Assembly (NCBI RefSeq): GCF_022842015.1
Contig: NZ_JALHQJ010000007.1
Coordinates: 1 to 61,097, forward strand
Source of the DNA: Nitrosomonas sp.
GTDB taxonomy: Bacteria > Pseudomonadota > Gammaproteobacteria > Burkholderiales > Nitrosomonadaceae
Length of the DNA: 61,097 nucleotides
Direction of reading: 5' to 3'
Both the position numbers and the translations under genes were made by a program. Shown here in pieces: positions 9,104 to 17,558 of this stretch. Numbering within the stretch: the first letter of the stretch is position 1; each line of letters opens with the position of its first letter. The notes below the pieces were generated by a model. It saw only the letters and a list, made by a program, of their open reading frames with translations, was not told where the DNA came from and did not search any database.

Positions 9104-9159
9104 TCAACACGAATAAAGACAGCCGTCAAAATCATTGAAATAAACGGCCCAAAACGCTT

Positions 9160-9206
9160 CCGGAAAAATCCCATTGGTAGTTACGTACCTTTATGGGATT
9201 TAACCC
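9160..9206 (-). repeat. Right terminal inverted repeat of the Tn3-family transposon
   Basis: Read on the minus strand from 9206 it begins GGGTTAAATCCCATAAAGG and continues TACGTAACTACCAAT then GGGATTTTTCC. It lies about 57 bp beyond the tnpA stop, the normal spacing. Confidence 0.85.
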
Positions 9207-9296
9207 TAATTATGGCTGTTCAAAAATATGATTTAATTGAAATGAGATTGCAGACCGAAGACCCCAAAGATATATTTCTGAATTAGTTTGTATTAG

Positions 9297-11092
9297 TGTG
9301 ATTACCAAGGGAAACTGTCGGTCTAATTACCGAGCGACTTTGTCATAATCACTTTAGCAAGTCGCGCCTCATACCACAATATTATTGTCGCTAATGAGCA
9401 TTTAAGCCAGTTGCTAAAGTGGCTATGTTTTATGCCGATTCTTGCAAGGCCTGTGACCTTTCAACTCTCAGCGCAGTGGTATTCATATTATTTCTTAGCC
9501 ACATACTACGTACACCGCTAGTACTTACATCAACGCCGAGAGCCTCCGTCATCTTCAGTGCCACTTTTTGCTGTCCAAGGTGCGGATGCTCTATTGAGAA
9601 CTGGACAACCGCTTTCTCGATTGCCATATCCACACAGTTTTTATGCCGTAAGTTAGGTGTTTCTTGCCGCTTTAGTGCATCAGCACCACCTTGCTTAACC
9701 AGTTTTAAGTGACGGTAAATAGTGTCACGCGATACACCACTTTGACGCGAAGCCATAGAGACGTTACCCAGTTTTTCAACCAAGGCCAGCACCTCTAATT
9801 TCTTTTGAACCGCTAAGTCTTCTGCCACCAGTTTGCCAGGCTCGGTGACTTCAGTTACTGCGAGTTTGCGCCCCGCGAAGTGCGCCGTGAAACCTTTCTT
9901 GCTGGTATTTCTGATTTCTATCTTTTGGTTAGCAATCGAATACTTAAGCGGTGAATCAATTAAGTAGAACTTGTTGCCATAGCTGAAGGTATGGTCGTTG
10001 CGTATTTTGCGGTGATCTTTGATGACGCATATATTATCAAGGTTTGCATATCCAGGTAGTGGCGTAAATTCAGCAGCCGTGTGTTTAGATTTTACCTGGA
10101 TTTGAGATTGCCAGAACTGCGGGATAAACACATGCTTAAGGTACGCGTTGGCAGCAGCAATAGCGTTGATATTATTCAATCGCAACTCAGGCACTAAACG
10201 GTCTTGGAAGGTATCAAACGCGCGTTCAATGCGGCCTTTACCTTGGGGTGAGTTAGCAAATATGATTTCGATGCCCAGTTCGTTACAGGCACGCTGCATT
10301 TGCGAGAAGTTACACCGTTTAGGTCCACCGAAGATGCCTGCTCTGTCCACGTAAAGTGTTTTAAAGAGTCCTTTCGTTTCAATGCAATCTCGCATGACTT
10401 TCAAGCAACCAGCTGTGGTTTCAGACGGGAAGAACTCAGCATGCACTTCACTGGTCGCATCATCAATCATGGCAATCAGGCAGTGTTTCTTATCACCAAA
10501 CCAACGATGCGGACTGCCATCCATTTGCATCATTAAGCCTGCGGCTTCCATACGCTCTCTGCATTTACGGGCTTTACCTCGTCTACGTTTGGCTCGCTTT
10601 ACATGATGGATATCATGCGCCCAACCTCTCAGCGTTTCTCGTTTCACCACAATGTGTTCATCGGTCTCAAGCTTTTCAGCAAGGTGCAGCAAATTCAAAT
10701 CAAAATACTTGTCTTTAATTAAGGCTTGCACCGTTTTTTTAATCGACGTTGGCGTTTTATTTGGCGGTGACTTGCCACTGTTACCATGCACGACAAACTG
10801 AATACCGACTTGCTGATATCGCGTCACATAGCGTTCAATGGTGCGTCGACACTTACTGAGTAATTTAGCACCATTGGCAATTGTTATTCTGCCTTCAACA
10901 ATTTTAGCAATTATATCAACGGTGAGTTGAGCTTTAGAATCCATCACAATCATCCTCAACATGCCTCCAGTATTCAAAAAAAGAACACTAACAAACATGT
11001 AAAAAAGAGACCGACAGTTTCCCTTGGTAATTAGCGATTACGACAGAATCGCTTGGTAATTAAGATACGACAAAGTCGCTTGGTGTTAACAC
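9297..11092. mobile_element. ISNCY-type insertion sequence
   Basis: One transposase gene between complex ends. A perfect 23-bp inverted pair (ATTACCAAGGGAAACTGTCG plus GTC) lies at 9301-9323 and 11009-11031. The right end adds two further related units reading minus (ACCAAGCGACTTTGTCG and ACCAAGCGATTCTGTCG); the left adds ACCGAGCGACTTTGTC inside. Outer limits are set from TGT-type edges near 9297 and 11092 and are good to a few bases. No obvious target duplication. Multiple subterminal repeats suggest cooperative transposase binding. Confidence 0.75.
9430..10944 (-). CDS. ISNCY-family DDE transposase
   Basis: 504 residues from ATG 10944 (MDSKAQLTVDIIAKI), with GAGG 8 bp upstream; the frame opens further back, but the extra 18 residues look non-coding. 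An N-terminal helix-turn-helix (ITIANGAKLLSKCRRTIERYV) is followed by an integrase-type catalytic core: aspartate in MQMDGSPHRWFG, aspartate in TLYVDRAGIFGG, glutamate in GRIERAFDTFQDRLVPELR. A second helix-turn-helix near the C-terminus (VSMASRQSGVSRDTIYRHLKL) fits this family. Reading frame intact, so the element may be mobile. It sits immediately beyond the Tn3-family transposon with about 90 bp between them. Confidence 0.9.
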   Translation of the reverse strand: MDSKAQLTVDIIAKIVEGRITIANGAKLLSKCRRTIERYVTRYQQVGIQFVVHGNSGKSPPNKTPTSIKKTVQALIKDKYFDLNLLHLAEKLETDEHIVVKRETLRGWAHDIHHVKRAKRRRGKARKCRERMEAAGLMMQMDGSPHRWFGDKKHCLIAMIDDATSEVHAEFFPSETTAGCLKVMRDCIETKGLFKTLYVDRAGIFGGPKRCNFSQMQRACNELGIEIIFANSPQGKGRIERAFDTFQDRLVPELRLNNINAIAAANAYLKHVFIPQFWQSQIQVKSKHTAAEFTPLPGYANLDNICVIKDHRKIRNDHTFSYGNKFYLIDSPLKYSIANQKIEIRNTSKKGFTAHFAGRKLAVTEVTEPGKLVAEDLAVQKKLEVLALVEKLGNVSMASRQSGVSRDTIYRHLKLVKQGGADALKRQETPNLRHKNCVDMAIEKAVVQFSIEHPHLGQQKVALKMTEALGVDVSTSGVRSMWLRNNMNTTALRVERSQALQESA

Positions 11093-11129
11093 AGATCCTT
11101 GTCGGTCAGTCCTAAAATTGTCCTGTTTT

Positions 11130-11239
11130 GGCTCTGTTGCAAAAATTGATTTTTGACGAAAAGTGATTTCAAAAAATAGTGGAGAAACCGCGACTTAAAG
11201 AAATCAGAAAGCTTGTTTTTTGATTTTTGTAACAGAGCC
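11130..11239. repeat. Short inverted-repeat element (MITE-like)
   Basis: GGCTCTGTTGCAAAAAT at 11130-11146 is matched by the complement of 11223-11239 (GGCTCTGTTACAAAAAT). The 110-bp unit between them has no ORF. Related single ends occur at about 11376 on the minus strand (GGCTCTGCTGCAAAAAAT) and at 26069 (GGCTCTGTTGCAAAAAAT). This looks like a non-autonomous derivative of an insertion sequence not present in the window. The rest of 11093-11397 holds no convincing gene. Confidence 0.6.
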
Positions 11240-11397
11240 CACAGCACCCTAAATCTGGCAATAAATTGCTCCTCGCGCCCTGCACCTATCCCCGCGGCAA
11301 GACCACGGGGAATCGCAAGTTGAAACCTAACCTGAAAATACAATAATGCGCCAATCTGCTCATTTTTTGCAGCAGAGCCGGAATCCTTACGATCACC

Positions 11398-12291
11398 CTA
11401 TTTCTTTTGGTATTGCTTTTTTACAGTCTCAATGAATAGCTCCGCTGCAGGACTAAAGTATCTATCTCTTGAGGTGGCTAATACAATTTCTCTTGCAGGC
11501 GTTTGATCATTGCTAACGAGCTTGATATATCGAATCTTGGAATTAGCATTTTCCTCTATCGAAATGGAAGGCAGGATTGAAATTCCATACTGTGATTCTA
11601 TAAGCAGCTTAATTGTACTTAGCTGCGAGGCTTGGAAGGTTATTTTGGGGATAAAGTGTGCATTAAAGCAGAATTGCTCAATTTGTCGTGTTAGACAATG
11701 TGTGTCTTCCAACAAGATAAATGACATGCCATCCAGTGCGTCGATATGAATCTCATCCATTTCAGCCAGATGACTATCCCGGTGAACAGCTAGATAAAAA
11801 GGATCTAAAAATAAAGGTTCGACATTCAGATTGTTTTCGTCAAAAGGTAATGATTCGATAAGAATATCAAGTTCACCACGTTTAGCGGCTATGACCAAAG
11901 ATTCGGATATCTCCTCCCGTAGCGTAACAACTGCTTTAGGAAATTTTTCTGATAAAGCCCTCAGCGTACTTGGTAGTATAAACGGACCCAATGTTGGCAA
12001 AATACCTATGTTAACAGAACCGCCACTGGTACTATCAAAATCGCTGACGCAACGCTTGGCGTCATCCACGCTTTTCAGAATTTTGCTTGCCTGTTCATAC
12101 AGAATATGGCCTGGATCGGTCAGAACAAGCCTGCCATTTACTCTGGTAAATAATTTTTTTCCAACATTTTCTTCCAATTTTGCTATTTGCTGACTAATTG
12201 AAGGCTGTGAAATAAAGCAATGTTCCGCGGCTTTAGTTATGCTGCCGGTGTTGACTACAGATACAAAATACTTCAGTTGGTGTAATTGCAT
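11398..12291 (-). CDS. OxyR-type LysR-family regulator
   Basis: 297 residues: N-terminal winged helix (LKYFVSVVNTGSITKAAEHCFISQPSISQQIAKLEENVG, residues 6-44) and a C-terminal substrate-type domain. The redox loop reads LEDTHCLTRQIEQFC, placing cysteines at 199 and 208, the same numbers as the peroxide-sensing pair of E. coli OxyR, where it is LEDGHCLRDQ. It is therefore probably a disulfide-switched peroxide or reactive-nitrogen sensor. It is divergent from the cytochrome P460 genes, with palindromes directly before its start codon (12298-12344), which suggests autoregulation and control of the P460 operon. Family certain; the OxyR sub-assignment rests on the cysteine loop. Confidence 0.85.
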   Translation of the reverse strand: MQLHQLKYFVSVVNTGSITKAAEHCFISQPSISQQIAKLEENVGKKLFTRVNGRLVLTDPGHILYEQASKILKSVDDAKRCVSDFDSTSGGSVNIGILPTLGPFILPSTLRALSEKFPKAVVTLREEISESLVIAAKRGELDILIESLPFDENNLNVEPLFLDPFYLAVHRDSHLAEMDEIHIDALDGMSFILLEDTHCLTRQIEQFCFNAHFIPKITFQASQLSTIKLLIESQYGISILPSISIEENANSKIRYIKLVSNDQTPAREIVLATSRDRYFSPAAELFIETVKKQYQKK

Positions 12292-12297
12292 AAGTTA

Positions 12298-12344
12298 TTC
12301 CTATTAGCCAATAGGAAACAGGTATTGGCAAATAAAGTTTGCCA
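12298..12344. promoter_or_regulatory. Nested palindromes between lysR and the P460 genes
   Basis: TTCCTATT-AGCC-AATAGGAA at 12298-12317 is a perfect 8-bp-arm palindrome. GCCAATA...TATTGGC (12307-12329) and TGGCAAA-TAAAG-TTTGCCA (12326-12344) overlap or follow it. The CTAT/ATAG halves resemble OxyR contacts. Their place a few bases before the regulator start fits a LysR-type recognition and activation site. Confidence 0.6.
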
Positions 12345-12499
12345 CACATATAATCAAATCGCTATCTTTTTGGTTCCTAATCCACAATTCAATCAGTTTA
12401 AAGGAGAAAATGAAGGCTCATCATAGCGGAGAACCACTTCTGTAGTGAATTTAAGCGTACGATTTTGACATAATTAAATTATTGAAAAGGAATAAACAA

Positions 12500-13099
12500 A
12501 TGAAAAGCAAAATATATCTAACCAGTTTATTCATTGCAAGCACTGTCGTCATGTTTTTTTTGATGTCTAGCAGTGTTTCTGCAAAAGAGTACTTCACTAT
12601 CAAAAATGGCGAATTGGAACGCCCTACCGGATATCGTGAGTGGATTTATGTGGGCGCTCCAGTTACACCCAATGACATGAATAACGGAAAAGCTAGCTTT
12701 CCAGAATTTCACAGTGTTTACATTGATCCAGAGAGCTGGGAACACTGGAAGCAAACAGGAAAGTTTCGTGATGGCACCATTCTTGTCAAGGAAATGAATA
12801 GTGTTGGCACTAAATCTGCTCCAAGTGGACAGGGCTACTTTATGGGTAGATTCATGGGTCTTGAGGCAACTATAAAAAGTAAACGTGAATTTCCAAATGA
12901 GCCTGGTAATTGGGCTTACTTCAGCTTCTCAACAGAAGATCATAAGTCTCTGAAAAAGACAACAAAGGCTGAGCCAACAGCAAGTTGTAACGCTTGTCAT
13001 GATGCGTCAGCAAAAGACGACTTCGTATTTACACAATATTATCCAGTCTTAGAAGCCGCTAAAGCGAATCCTAAGAAGGCTGTCGGGGGGGAATGGTGA
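12500..13099 (+). CDS. Cytochrome P460 (hydroxylamine/NO-oxidising c-type haem protein)
   Basis: 199 residues from ATG 12500 with AAAGGA 8 bp upstream. A signal peptide is visible (residues 1-28, ending SVSA), so the protein is periplasmic. The body follows the ammonia-oxidiser P460 closely: YREWIYVGAPVTPND, SVYIDPESWEHWKQTGKFRDGT, YFMGRFMGLEA, EPGNWAYF, and the haem motif CNACH at 163-167. In the known enzyme a lysine in the HWK block crosslinks to the haem; Lys84 occupies that place here. The known reaction is hydroxylamine with NO or oxidant to N2O. Overlaps the next P460 gene. Probably controlled by the divergent OxyR-like gene. Confidence 0.92.
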   Translation: MKSKIYLTSLFIASTVVMFFLMSSSVSAKEYFTIKNGELERPTGYREWIYVGAPVTPNDMNNGKASFPEFHSVYIDPESWEHWKQTGKFRDGTILVKEMNSVGTKSAPSGQGYFMGRFMGLEATIKSKREFPNEPGNWAYFSFSTEDHKSLKKTTKAEPTASCNACHDASAKDDFVFTQYYPVLEAAKANPKKAVGGEW

Positions 13100-13101
13100 T
13101 A

Positions 13102-13698
13102 ATGGAAAACTTTATGCTAACAAGAAAGTTGAGCTTATCCTCTATAGGTTCAACTTTAATTATTTTGTCGATGGTAACAATGTTGCTACAAACGAGCGAG
13201 GCGATAGCCGATGACACAGGTTTTTCACCTTATGTTGATAAATCAGGAAATATCAGTCTACCTGAAGATTTTCGTATTTCAATGATACATCTGGGTTCCT
13301 GGTTCGTGCCAGAAGGTGACGCAAGTGGATTCCATGATGTATATACAGAAGCAGAAACCGCGCTCTACTATCGGAAACATGGAAAGTTTCCAGATGGCGC
13401 TACTCTGGTTAAAGAATTACGCCCATCAAAAGCCGGAGATTACACAACTGGAAAAAACGTTAGTTATGCAACAGGCGATATTAAACAGTGGTTCGTAATG
13501 GTAAAGGATACTAAAGGACGTTTTAAAAACAATCCTATATGGGGTGATGGCTGGGGTTGGGCATTGTTCAAAACCGACGACACCAGTAAAAATGCATCCA
13601 ATGATTATAAAGCAGATTGCTTAGGCTGCCATATGCCAGCTAAGCAAAACGATTGGATCTATGTTGAAGGTTATCCTACTTTGACTACGCCCAAGTAA
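13102..13698 (+). CDS. Second cytochrome P460-family protein
   Basis: About 198 residues from ATG 13102 (ATG 13093 is an alternative that would overlap the previous stop by 7 bp). A signal peptide reaches about residue 36 (SEAIADD). Family marks: LPEDFRISMIHLGSWFVPEG, YRKHGKFPDGATLVKEL, IWGDGWGWALF, and haem motif CLGCH. It is more divergent from classical P460 than its neighbour: GDGWGWALF replaces EPGNWAYF, so the active-site glutamate is not obvious. It may have a different electron-transfer or NO-binding role, like cytochrome c'-beta relatives. Translationally coupled to the first P460 gene. Confidence 0.85.
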   Translation: MENFMLTRKLSLSSIGSTLIILSMVTMLLQTSEAIADDTGFSPYVDKSGNISLPEDFRISMIHLGSWFVPEGDASGFHDVYTEAETALYYRKHGKFPDGATLVKELRPSKAGDYTTGKNVSYATGDIKQWFVMVKDTKGRFKNNPIWGDGWGWALFKTDDTSKNASNDYKADCLGCHMPAKQNDWIYVEGYPTLTTPK

Positions 13699-13761
13699 GA
13701 TCTATTGGTTTGATTCCCCGTCCCTTTGGGGTAAACCAACTGATAGAAAAGCGCAGTTAGC

Positions 13762-13783
13762 ACCCCGCTGCTTGCGGCGGGGT
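13762..13783. terminator. GC-rich stem-loop downstream of the P460 genes
   Basis: ACCCCGC and GCGGGGT arms around an 8-base loop, followed by ACTTTATTT. The T tract is poor, so termination may be weak. The same sequence with changed arms occurs at 41541-41564, and a looser relative reads minus near 11290, so it is a dispersed hairpin. Confidence 0.5.
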
Positions 13784-13948
13784 ACTTTATTTCTAGTGCA
13801 TGAAAATTGGAAAACGGATATCTTGAGTTTCGGTAGAGCCACATGCAAGTTTCTTTGTGCCGTTCAACGCAATAATCCACTGCTTGTGATTTTATACAGT
13901 GCTTTCCTGGGCACTACCCGCTAATAAATAGTCATGGAGATTGTATTT

Positions 13949-15340
13949 ATGAATATTCAAAAAACCTGTGAGCTTACTGAGGAAAGGTGCAATAAAAGCC
14001 ATTCTGGTTCCGATAAGCTAAAAATAATTCTAGGATTTTTATCGCTGATAATATTCGGTCTAGGATTTCAAGTGAGTAATGCTGCACCCAAAGAGCCGGT
14101 ATCCGATTTGGAGGGCGTGGTCTATGTAGTGAGCAACGATCCGGTTGATAATGGCAATGCAATACTCGGATATCGGCGAGATCATCGAGGTAATCTAACC
14201 CCATTGCCAGGCTCACCATTTCATACAGGAGGCAAGGGTTATGCCACTAAAGAAAAAGAATTTGGGTTGCCCCATTTCGGGCCTTTTGATCTTGATCAGA
14301 ATATTATTGTCAATTCTGAACACACACGCCTTTTCGCCACCAATGGAGGCTCGGATACTATTGCGGTTTTTGATATTCAACCTGATGGCGGATTAGTGTC
14401 TATTAAGGGGTCACCTTTCCCGTCGGGTGGTAAAAATCCTGTCAGTCTAGCTTTGGCGGGAGATAAATTATATGTCGTCAATAAAAATGAAGACCCTGAG
14501 CGTGATATGACAAAAACCAAGCCTAACTACACGGGCTTCAGAGTCGACAAAAACGGGAAACTCACGCCGATTCCAAATTCAACGATTGAATTATCGACTG
14601 CGAGTCGATCACCCACTCAGGCATTGCTTGTCAGAGATAAATTCATTTTTGACGGTGACTTTGGTCGCTTCCCCTTGGCCAGTCGTGTCGCCATGTGGGG
14701 TGAAGATATCAAAAAGGATACCCCGAGCATGATCAGGTCGTTCAAAATCAATCCCAATGGAACATTGACACAGCATGCACCCACACCTGCACCGCCAGGT
14801 GCATTTGAAGGCGGGCTTGATGTGGATAATGATGGCGAACCTGATCCTCTGATGTTTGGATTGCAAGCACACCCTAAAGAACCACTGGTGTATGTCAGCA
14901 TGGTTTCAAGCGCCCGTCTTGCAGTCTTTAAATATAACAATGACGGCCAGCTATCGTTTTTGCGTTTAGTGCCCAATAAGGGTCAACTGATTTGCTGGAT
15001 CAAAATTAACCAAGCTGGCACGCGCGCTTATACCACCAATAATGGAGATAATACTGTTTCTGTTTATGACCTTGCCGACCCAACCAATCCCATAGAGATT
15101 CAAACGCTGAAACTCAAGGGCAATGGTCACCCTTATCAAATGGATTTGGATTCTTCGGAAGAATTTTTACACATCGTCAAACACAGGACTTTTTCTGAAA
15201 CACCTATAGGTAAAGGCAGCGAACTGAATGTGCTTAAGATAAAGCCTGATGGCACACTCGAGGAAGTTGCTTCATCACCCCAAATACTACCCGTTCGAGA
15301 CGATCTGCTGGCTCGGCCTCAGGGTGTTGTCGCTTTGTAA
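13949..15340 (+). CDS. Secreted beta-propeller protein (lactonase/YVTN-like)
   Basis: 463 residues from ATG 13949; GGAG at 13936-13939 favours this over ATG 13934. A hydrophobic segment (KIILGFLSLIIFGLGFQVSNAA, about residues 24-45) looks like a long signal peptide. The rest is repeated blades such as GVVYVVSNDP, LFATNGGSDTIAVFDIQPDG, LYVVNKNEDP, PLVYVSMVSSARLAVFKYNNDGQL and AYTTNNGDNTVSVYDL, typical of seven-bladed 6-phosphogluconolactonase-like propellers. An Asp-rich DVDNDGEPDP insert could bind calcium. The reaction is unknown. It follows the P460 genes by 250 bp with a hairpin between, so it may have its own promoter. Confidence 0.75.
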   Translation: MNIQKTCELTEERCNKSHSGSDKLKIILGFLSLIIFGLGFQVSNAAPKEPVSDLEGVVYVVSNDPVDNGNAILGYRRDHRGNLTPLPGSPFHTGGKGYATKEKEFGLPHFGPFDLDQNIIVNSEHTRLFATNGGSDTIAVFDIQPDGGLVSIKGSPFPSGGKNPVSLALAGDKLYVVNKNEDPERDMTKTKPNYTGFRVDKNGKLTPIPNSTIELSTASRSPTQALLVRDKFIFDGDFGRFPLASRVAMWGEDIKKDTPSMIRSFKINPNGTLTQHAPTPAPPGAFEGGLDVDNDGEPDPLMFGLQAHPKEPLVYVSMVSSARLAVFKYNNDGQLSFLRLVPNKGQLICWIKINQAGTRAYTTNNGDNTVSVYDLADPTNPIEIQTLKLKGNGHPYQMDLDSSEEFLHIVKHRTFSETPIGKGSELNVLKIKPDGTLEEVASSPQILPVRDDLLARPQGVVAL

Positions 15341-15377
15341 TTTGTAATTTGTAAACTGAATAATAAGGATGGCGGTT

Positions 15378-16165
15378 ATGAAATGTGCAAAAACTTTTAT
15401 GGCTGCTTTAACCGTATTGGTCACAAGTCAGGATGACTCTGTTGCAATGTCTGATCAAAATCATGGACATAACACCGCTGCGTCTAAATATGTTTATCAA
15501 CAAGAATTTATACCCAGACAAATAGTTGAAATTGATTTGAGCAAAACGGCGATTTTTATTACTGACCCACAAAATGATTTTTTATCTGAAGGAGGAGCTG
15601 GTTGGCCTTTGGTCGGCGAAGGCGTAGTGTCGGGCAAAGTTGTCGAGCGCTTGGTTCAATTAAGAAATACAGCTAAGAAGGTAGGAATCCCGGTATTTTA
15701 TTCGACACATATGTATACCAGGAAGGACTACGCCAATTGGACCAGCTTTAACAGAATCGACAAGATCATGTTTGATAACAATTTTTTTATCCAAGGCACA
15801 TGGGGTCATGATTTTCATCCGGACATAAAACCTGATGATAATACAGTTGTTTTGAATCCACATAAGGGTCTTAGTAACTTCTGGACCGGTGATGCAGCGC
15901 TGCAACTCAGGCAATATGGCGTAACAACGTTAATCATGGCGGGTATGGCAGCTAACATGTGTGTTGAATCGCATGCCAGAGATGCCATTGAAAATGGTTT
16001 TGATGTAATTATTGTTGCGGATGCAACTGCAGCAGCTGGGACTGATTCATTGAGGCGGCGCACACTAACTATGAGTTCCTCGCGCATGAGGTTGTAACTG
16101 CTGAGGAAATAATTAAGCGACTTAATAAGGCCAAAGCTGCAAAACAAGCTAGCGTTACTAAATAA
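15378..16165 (+). pseudogene. Isochorismatase-family cysteine hydrolase, frameshifted near the C-terminus
   Basis: The first 230 or so residues carry the whole triad region: TDPQNDF (Asp), NPHKGLSNF (Lys) and AANMCVESHARDA (nucleophile Cys). At about 16055 the frame changes: the open frame ends RRRTLTMSSSRMRL at 16097, while the +1 frame continues the expected AAHTNYEFLAHEVVTAEEIIKRLNKAKAAK to TAA at 16163-16165. One indel in the GAGGCGGCGC run would explain it. ATG 15378 has AAGG upstream; ATG 15369 is possible. A weak signal peptide suggests export. The family hydrolyses amide or vinyl-ether bonds of small molecules; the substrate is unknown. The catalytic core is complete, so a truncated active protein is possible. 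Confidence 0.75.
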
Positions 16166-16378
16166 TAGCAGGGATGTTTCAAGCCATTTTTACTCGGATA
16201 TTGACAGGTAATTCTTGGGAAGCGGCTCTTTACTTTGTTACTTCACAACTGTCACATGTATTGAAGAGATTAAGCATGTCCATCACTTCTCTTGTTGAGC
16301 TCGCTCTTCTTGATACATAAGTGCACGGAATCAAAACTTTTTAAACTGAATGCTTTCAAATGGGAAAGGAGATCAATA

Positions 16379-16717
16379 ATGAAATTCAGGATTAGCGTTT
16401 GGGACAGAACTGCAAGGACTCATCAATCATTTGACCAGCGTTCCTTCGTCGCCATGGTTTTCTCATGGACCCTCCTTTTCTCCATACCGGTCTTATCCTT
16501 TGTAGCACAGGCCAACGAAAAGACCGAGGAGTTGCATAGAAAACTCACAACCACCCCCGAGGACGAACCCAGGAGGGCTCACTGGGACTATTTGGGCATC
16601 GAAGGCCCAAAACACTGGGGAATGCTCAGTGAAGAATACATGGCCTGCGAAACAGGTGGTCGGCAGTCACCGATAAACATTGGGTTAAATCCCATGAAGG
16701 TACGAAACTACCAATAG
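16379..16717 (+). pseudogene. Alpha-type carbonic anhydrase, truncated after the first 100 residues
   Basis: ATG 16379 with AAAGGAG 8 bp upstream. Signal peptide (AMVFSWTLLFSIPVLSFVAQANE), then HWDYLGIEGPKHWGMLSEEYMACETGGRQSPINI, the usual N-terminal block of periplasmic alpha-carbonic anhydrases. The sequence then enters the solo transposon terminus at 16682, and the last codons (GLNPMKVRNYQ) come from that repeat. The zinc-binding histidines lie downstream in this family and are absent, so the product cannot hydrate CO2. The remainder of the gene was not found elsewhere in the window. Confidence 0.85.
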
Positions 16718-16732
16718 GATTTTTGAGCATAA
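16682..16732 (+). repeat. Solo Tn3-type terminus (copy of 5514-5564)
   Basis: Matches the transposon left end from GGGTTAAATCCCATGAAGG through TTTTTGAGCATA with a single A/G change, then diverges. No transposase follows within reach, so this is a relic left by insertion into the carbonic anhydrase gene and later deletion. Confidence 0.85.
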
Positions 16733-16826
16733 ATGCCTCAAGCAAAACCCTTCAAATACTCACGGTCAATTTTCACCCTAACTCCCTAATGTGTACGCCG
16801 TTGCTCAACCAGCTTGGAGCACGTTG

Positions 16827-17558
16827 TTAGCGCTGAATCAACTTTAAAACTAGCCCTTTCGGGAGCTGATACAGCACTGATTTTTCTATCCTATTCTTAT
16901 AACCATAGTTTTGAATTGATGTCTTATATGCCTTAAGCAGATGTTCGTTAGACCTTGGATCAAAAACGATTTCATCAAACAAATCACAAGGATCGATAGA
17001 AAATTTATGCAAACTTCCTTTTCCATTCGTATAAATTAAACGCACTTCCTTTTCATGACTAAATTCCTTTCGCTTATAGAGTAATGATCTGGCTATTCCC
17101 GATCCGTTGGGATTGAATAGGTCTAAACCTGACAAAGTTGTTACTAAATCTGTTTGTGTCAAGTAAGCAACTCTGCCGATGAAGCAATGTATATCAGCAA
17201 AATTGCTATCACATGAATTTAATGCCCCTAGCAATTTCCTCGGAGTAGTCTTTACTTTTGCTCCACCTTTATCGGGAGAATAAATCCTCCACATAGCATC
17301 GGTCTCACGATGCAGGGTCCAGCATTGGCCAAAAACTTGATTCCGAATGGGCTCTATTCCTCCAATTTCACCGCTTTCTGAAACAACCACTTGCGATGAA
17401 AGTAGTAGATTTTCGAATGGATCATCCCATTTCTTCGGCGGCACCAGGACGATGCTTTTTTCTTCAAAACACTGAAGAAGCCTGTCGATGGGCATGATTC
17501 GATAAATGGGCACATCGAGTTCAGAGTTGTCTAAGTTTATGAAATTTTCAAATGACAT
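16827..17558 (-). CDS. DUF2971 family protein
   Basis: 243 residues. Typical landmarks: IYRIMPIDRLLQCFEEKSIVLVPPKKWDDPFEN near the start, FGQCWTLHRETDAMWRIYSPDKGGAKVKT in the middle, and YKRKEFSHEKEVRLIY further on. DUF2971 proteins are common in accessory and defence regions; no activity is established. It is a single gene on the minus strand between the truncated carbonic anhydrase and the HU locus, with no obvious partner. The 350 bp upstream (17559-17903) contain only short unsupported ORFs. Confidence 0.75.
   Translation of the reverse strand: MSFENFINLDNSELDVPIYRIMPIDRLLQCFEEKSIVLVPPKKWDDPFENLLLSSQVVVSESGEIGGIEPIRNQVFGQCWTLHRETDAMWRIYSPDKGGAKVKTTPRKLLGALNSCDSNFADIHCFIGRVAYLTQTDLVTTLSGLDLFNPNGSGIARSLLYKRKEFSHEKEVRLIYTNGKGSLHKFSIDPCDLFDEIVFDPRSNEHLLKAYKTSIQNYGYKNRIEKSVLYQLPKGLVLKLIQR

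Larger units (their letters stand above)
5514..9206. mobile_element. Tn3-family transposon
   Basis: Bounded by inverted termini that both read inward GGGTTAAATCCCATAAAGG followed by TACG(A/T)AACTACCAAT and a GGATTTTT tract (5514 on the left, 9206 on the right). It holds a decayed tnpR and a full-length tnpA in divergent order; the roughly 50 bp between their starts would carry res and the promoters. The 5-bp flanks differ (AAATC left, TAATT right). The left side cuts an HU gene whose missing half is not at the right side, so the copy did not arrive by one simple insertion here, or a later recombination replaced one flank. Confidence 0.85.

Noticed and set aside
5509-9211. A 5-bp target duplication for the Tn3-family transposon
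   Set aside because: The flanks are AAATC and TAATT, so there is no duplication; the HU gene halves also do not flank the element.
11086-11343. 85-residue ORF on the minus strand
   Set aside because: It spans the MITE-like repeat and an IS end; codons and residues look like read-through of repeats.
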